A model generated the notes under the pieces. That model saw only the letters and a list, made by a program, of their open reading frames with translations, did not search any database and was not told the DNA's origin. A stretch of 13,083 nt of DNA from an uncultured Campylobacter sp. Lineage in GTDB: Bacteria; Campylobacterota; Campylobacteria; Campylobacterales; Campylobacteraceae. Position numbers and translations under genes: made by a program. Positions 12,369 through 13,083 of the stretch are shown in pieces; positions within the stretch are counted from its first letter, which is position 1; every line of letters starts with the position of its first letter. Location: positions 1 to 13,083 of the forward strand of contig NZ_CALKTT010000033.1 in NCBI RefSeq assembly GCF_937997535.1, written 5' to 3'.

Positions 12369-13083
12369 TCAGAAATTTCCAAATTCTTTTTTTATCTGTT
12401 CCAAATTCATGTTGTTTGCCAACAAAAGCATCAACAAAAGCCTCGCTTTAATTGGCGATAACCAGCCGGACATTATACAACCGATACTTTGTAAATCCAT
12501 CTCCGAGCCCTTATAACCGTATGTCTTAGTAGCGCAGATCCCGCTACCTGTGCGAGAAGCGACGACGACCGGAATTTGAGCACCTCTTAGTTTATCCACC
12601 ATATCGTATGATACGTGTCCGGCACCTACGCCACTAATTACGATACCGCTAAAATTAGCACGCACAGCAAGCTCAATCATCTCGCCGTCACAACCCAAAT
12701 AACTTTGTATAATCTCTACTTTAGGAAATTTGACGTCAGGCAAAGGATAAATTTGACGCGATACGGCAGGAGTTATAAATTTTACTCCATTCTCTATCAC
12801 AAGCCCCTGAATACCGGCATTTATCGATACAAAAGTTTGCAGAGAAAAGGTATTGCTCTTATGAACCCATAGTGCACTATGAATCGTATCGTTTAGTACT
12901 ACCAGCACACCCCGATCTCTACTTTGCGGACTAATAGCGGTTAACACGCTAGCATATATATTGCCGGCACCATCCGAGCTAATAGAATCGGCATTTCGCA
13001 TAGCGCCGGTAATAACCAACGGAGCATGCTCATCCCAAACTAAATTTAAAAAGAATGCGCTTTCTTCCAACGTATCGGTTCCT
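12369..13083 (-). CDS. ansA: L-asparaginase (type II-like), N terminus cut by window edge
   Basis: Hydrolyses L-asparagine to aspartate and ammonia. The visible 237 residues cover the end of the N-terminal domain and the C-terminal domain. The frame reads GTDTLEES at the right edge, containing the catalytic Thr-Asp pair, so the TTG at 13070 is an internal Leu and not a start. The nucleophile Thr of the TGGTI motif lies outside. Further motifs are ITGAMRNADSISSDGAGN, RGVLVVLNDTI, and a Lys in VHKSNT exactly 73 residues after the TDT Thr, the same spacing as Thr89-Lys162 of E. coli AnsB. Near the C terminus, SGWLSPIKARLLLMLLL fits the family. C. jejuni calls its homologue ansA although it behaves as the periplasmic type II enzyme; whether this one has a signal peptide cannot be seen. 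A GntR/FCD regulator follows 62 bases downstream. The symbol is by convention only. Confidence 0.9.
   Translation of the reverse strand, partial: GTDTLEESAFFLNLVWDEHAPLVITGAMRNADSISSDGAGNIYASVLTAISPQSRDRGVLVVLNDTIHSALWVHKSNTFSLQTFVSINAGIQGLVIENGVKFITPAVSRQIYPLPDVKFPKVEIIQSYLGCDGEMIELAVRANFSGIVISGVGAGHVSYDMVDKLRGAQIPVVVASRTGSGICATKTYGYKGSEMDLQSIGCIMSGWLSPIKARLLLMLLLANNMNLEQIKKEFGNF

Overview
The window looks like chromosome from a Campylobacterota bacterium, most likely a Campylobacter of the higher-GC group (C. gracilis or C. showae type). Three things point there: AAATTTAA/AAAATTT strings fill every gap and punctuate genes; promoters look like extended -10 boxes without a -35; and the order DUF2325 gene - hypothetical - fldA matches the C. 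jejuni neighbourhood as I remember it (Cj1384c-Cj1383c-Cj1382c). The species is an inference; no rRNA or other marker is present.

Layout. (1) 3-1973, plus strand: the 3' part of a lysophospholipid acyltransferase/acyl-ACP synthetase (Aas), cut by the left edge. (2) 1974-2697: a gene-poor stretch with a short degenerate tandem repeat and the terminator of the next operon. (3) 2698-4752, minus strand: a tight three-gene operon, DUF2325 protein -> basic-tailed hypothetical protein -> flavodoxin FldA, with an extended -10 promoter overlapped by a Fur-box-like sequence. (4) 4869-5561, minus: an aspartate/glutamate-type amino-acid racemase. (5) 5672-9253, minus: the single-chain pyruvate:flavodoxin/ferredoxin oxidoreductase, with a strong two-tier hairpin behind it. 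(6) 9278-10042: a long gap with a possible gene fragment, a TATAAT promoter and a short lysine-rich ORF abutting the next gene. (7) 10043-11212, plus: SotB-type sugar efflux MFS transporter. (8) 11213-11646: a gap with a probable decayed minus-strand reading frame. (9) 11647-13083, minus: a type II-like L-asparaginase, cut by the right edge, followed by an AT-rich GntR/FCD regulator.

How the genes fit together. Pyruvate oxidoreductase decarboxylates pyruvate to acetyl-CoA and passes electrons to flavodoxin in this phylum, so por and fldA are functional partners lying about 2.5 kb apart in separate transcription units. The Fur-like site would place flavodoxin supply under iron control. The asparaginase and its neighbouring GntR regulator suggest controlled amino-acid catabolism in asaccharolytic bacteria, and this block differs from the rest of the window in base composition. 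No CRISPR array, insertion sequence, tRNA, rRNA or complete mobile element was seen. Most of the window is ordinary metabolism; the best leads are the DUF2325/hypothetical/flavodoxin operon and the decayed frame next to the gntR block.
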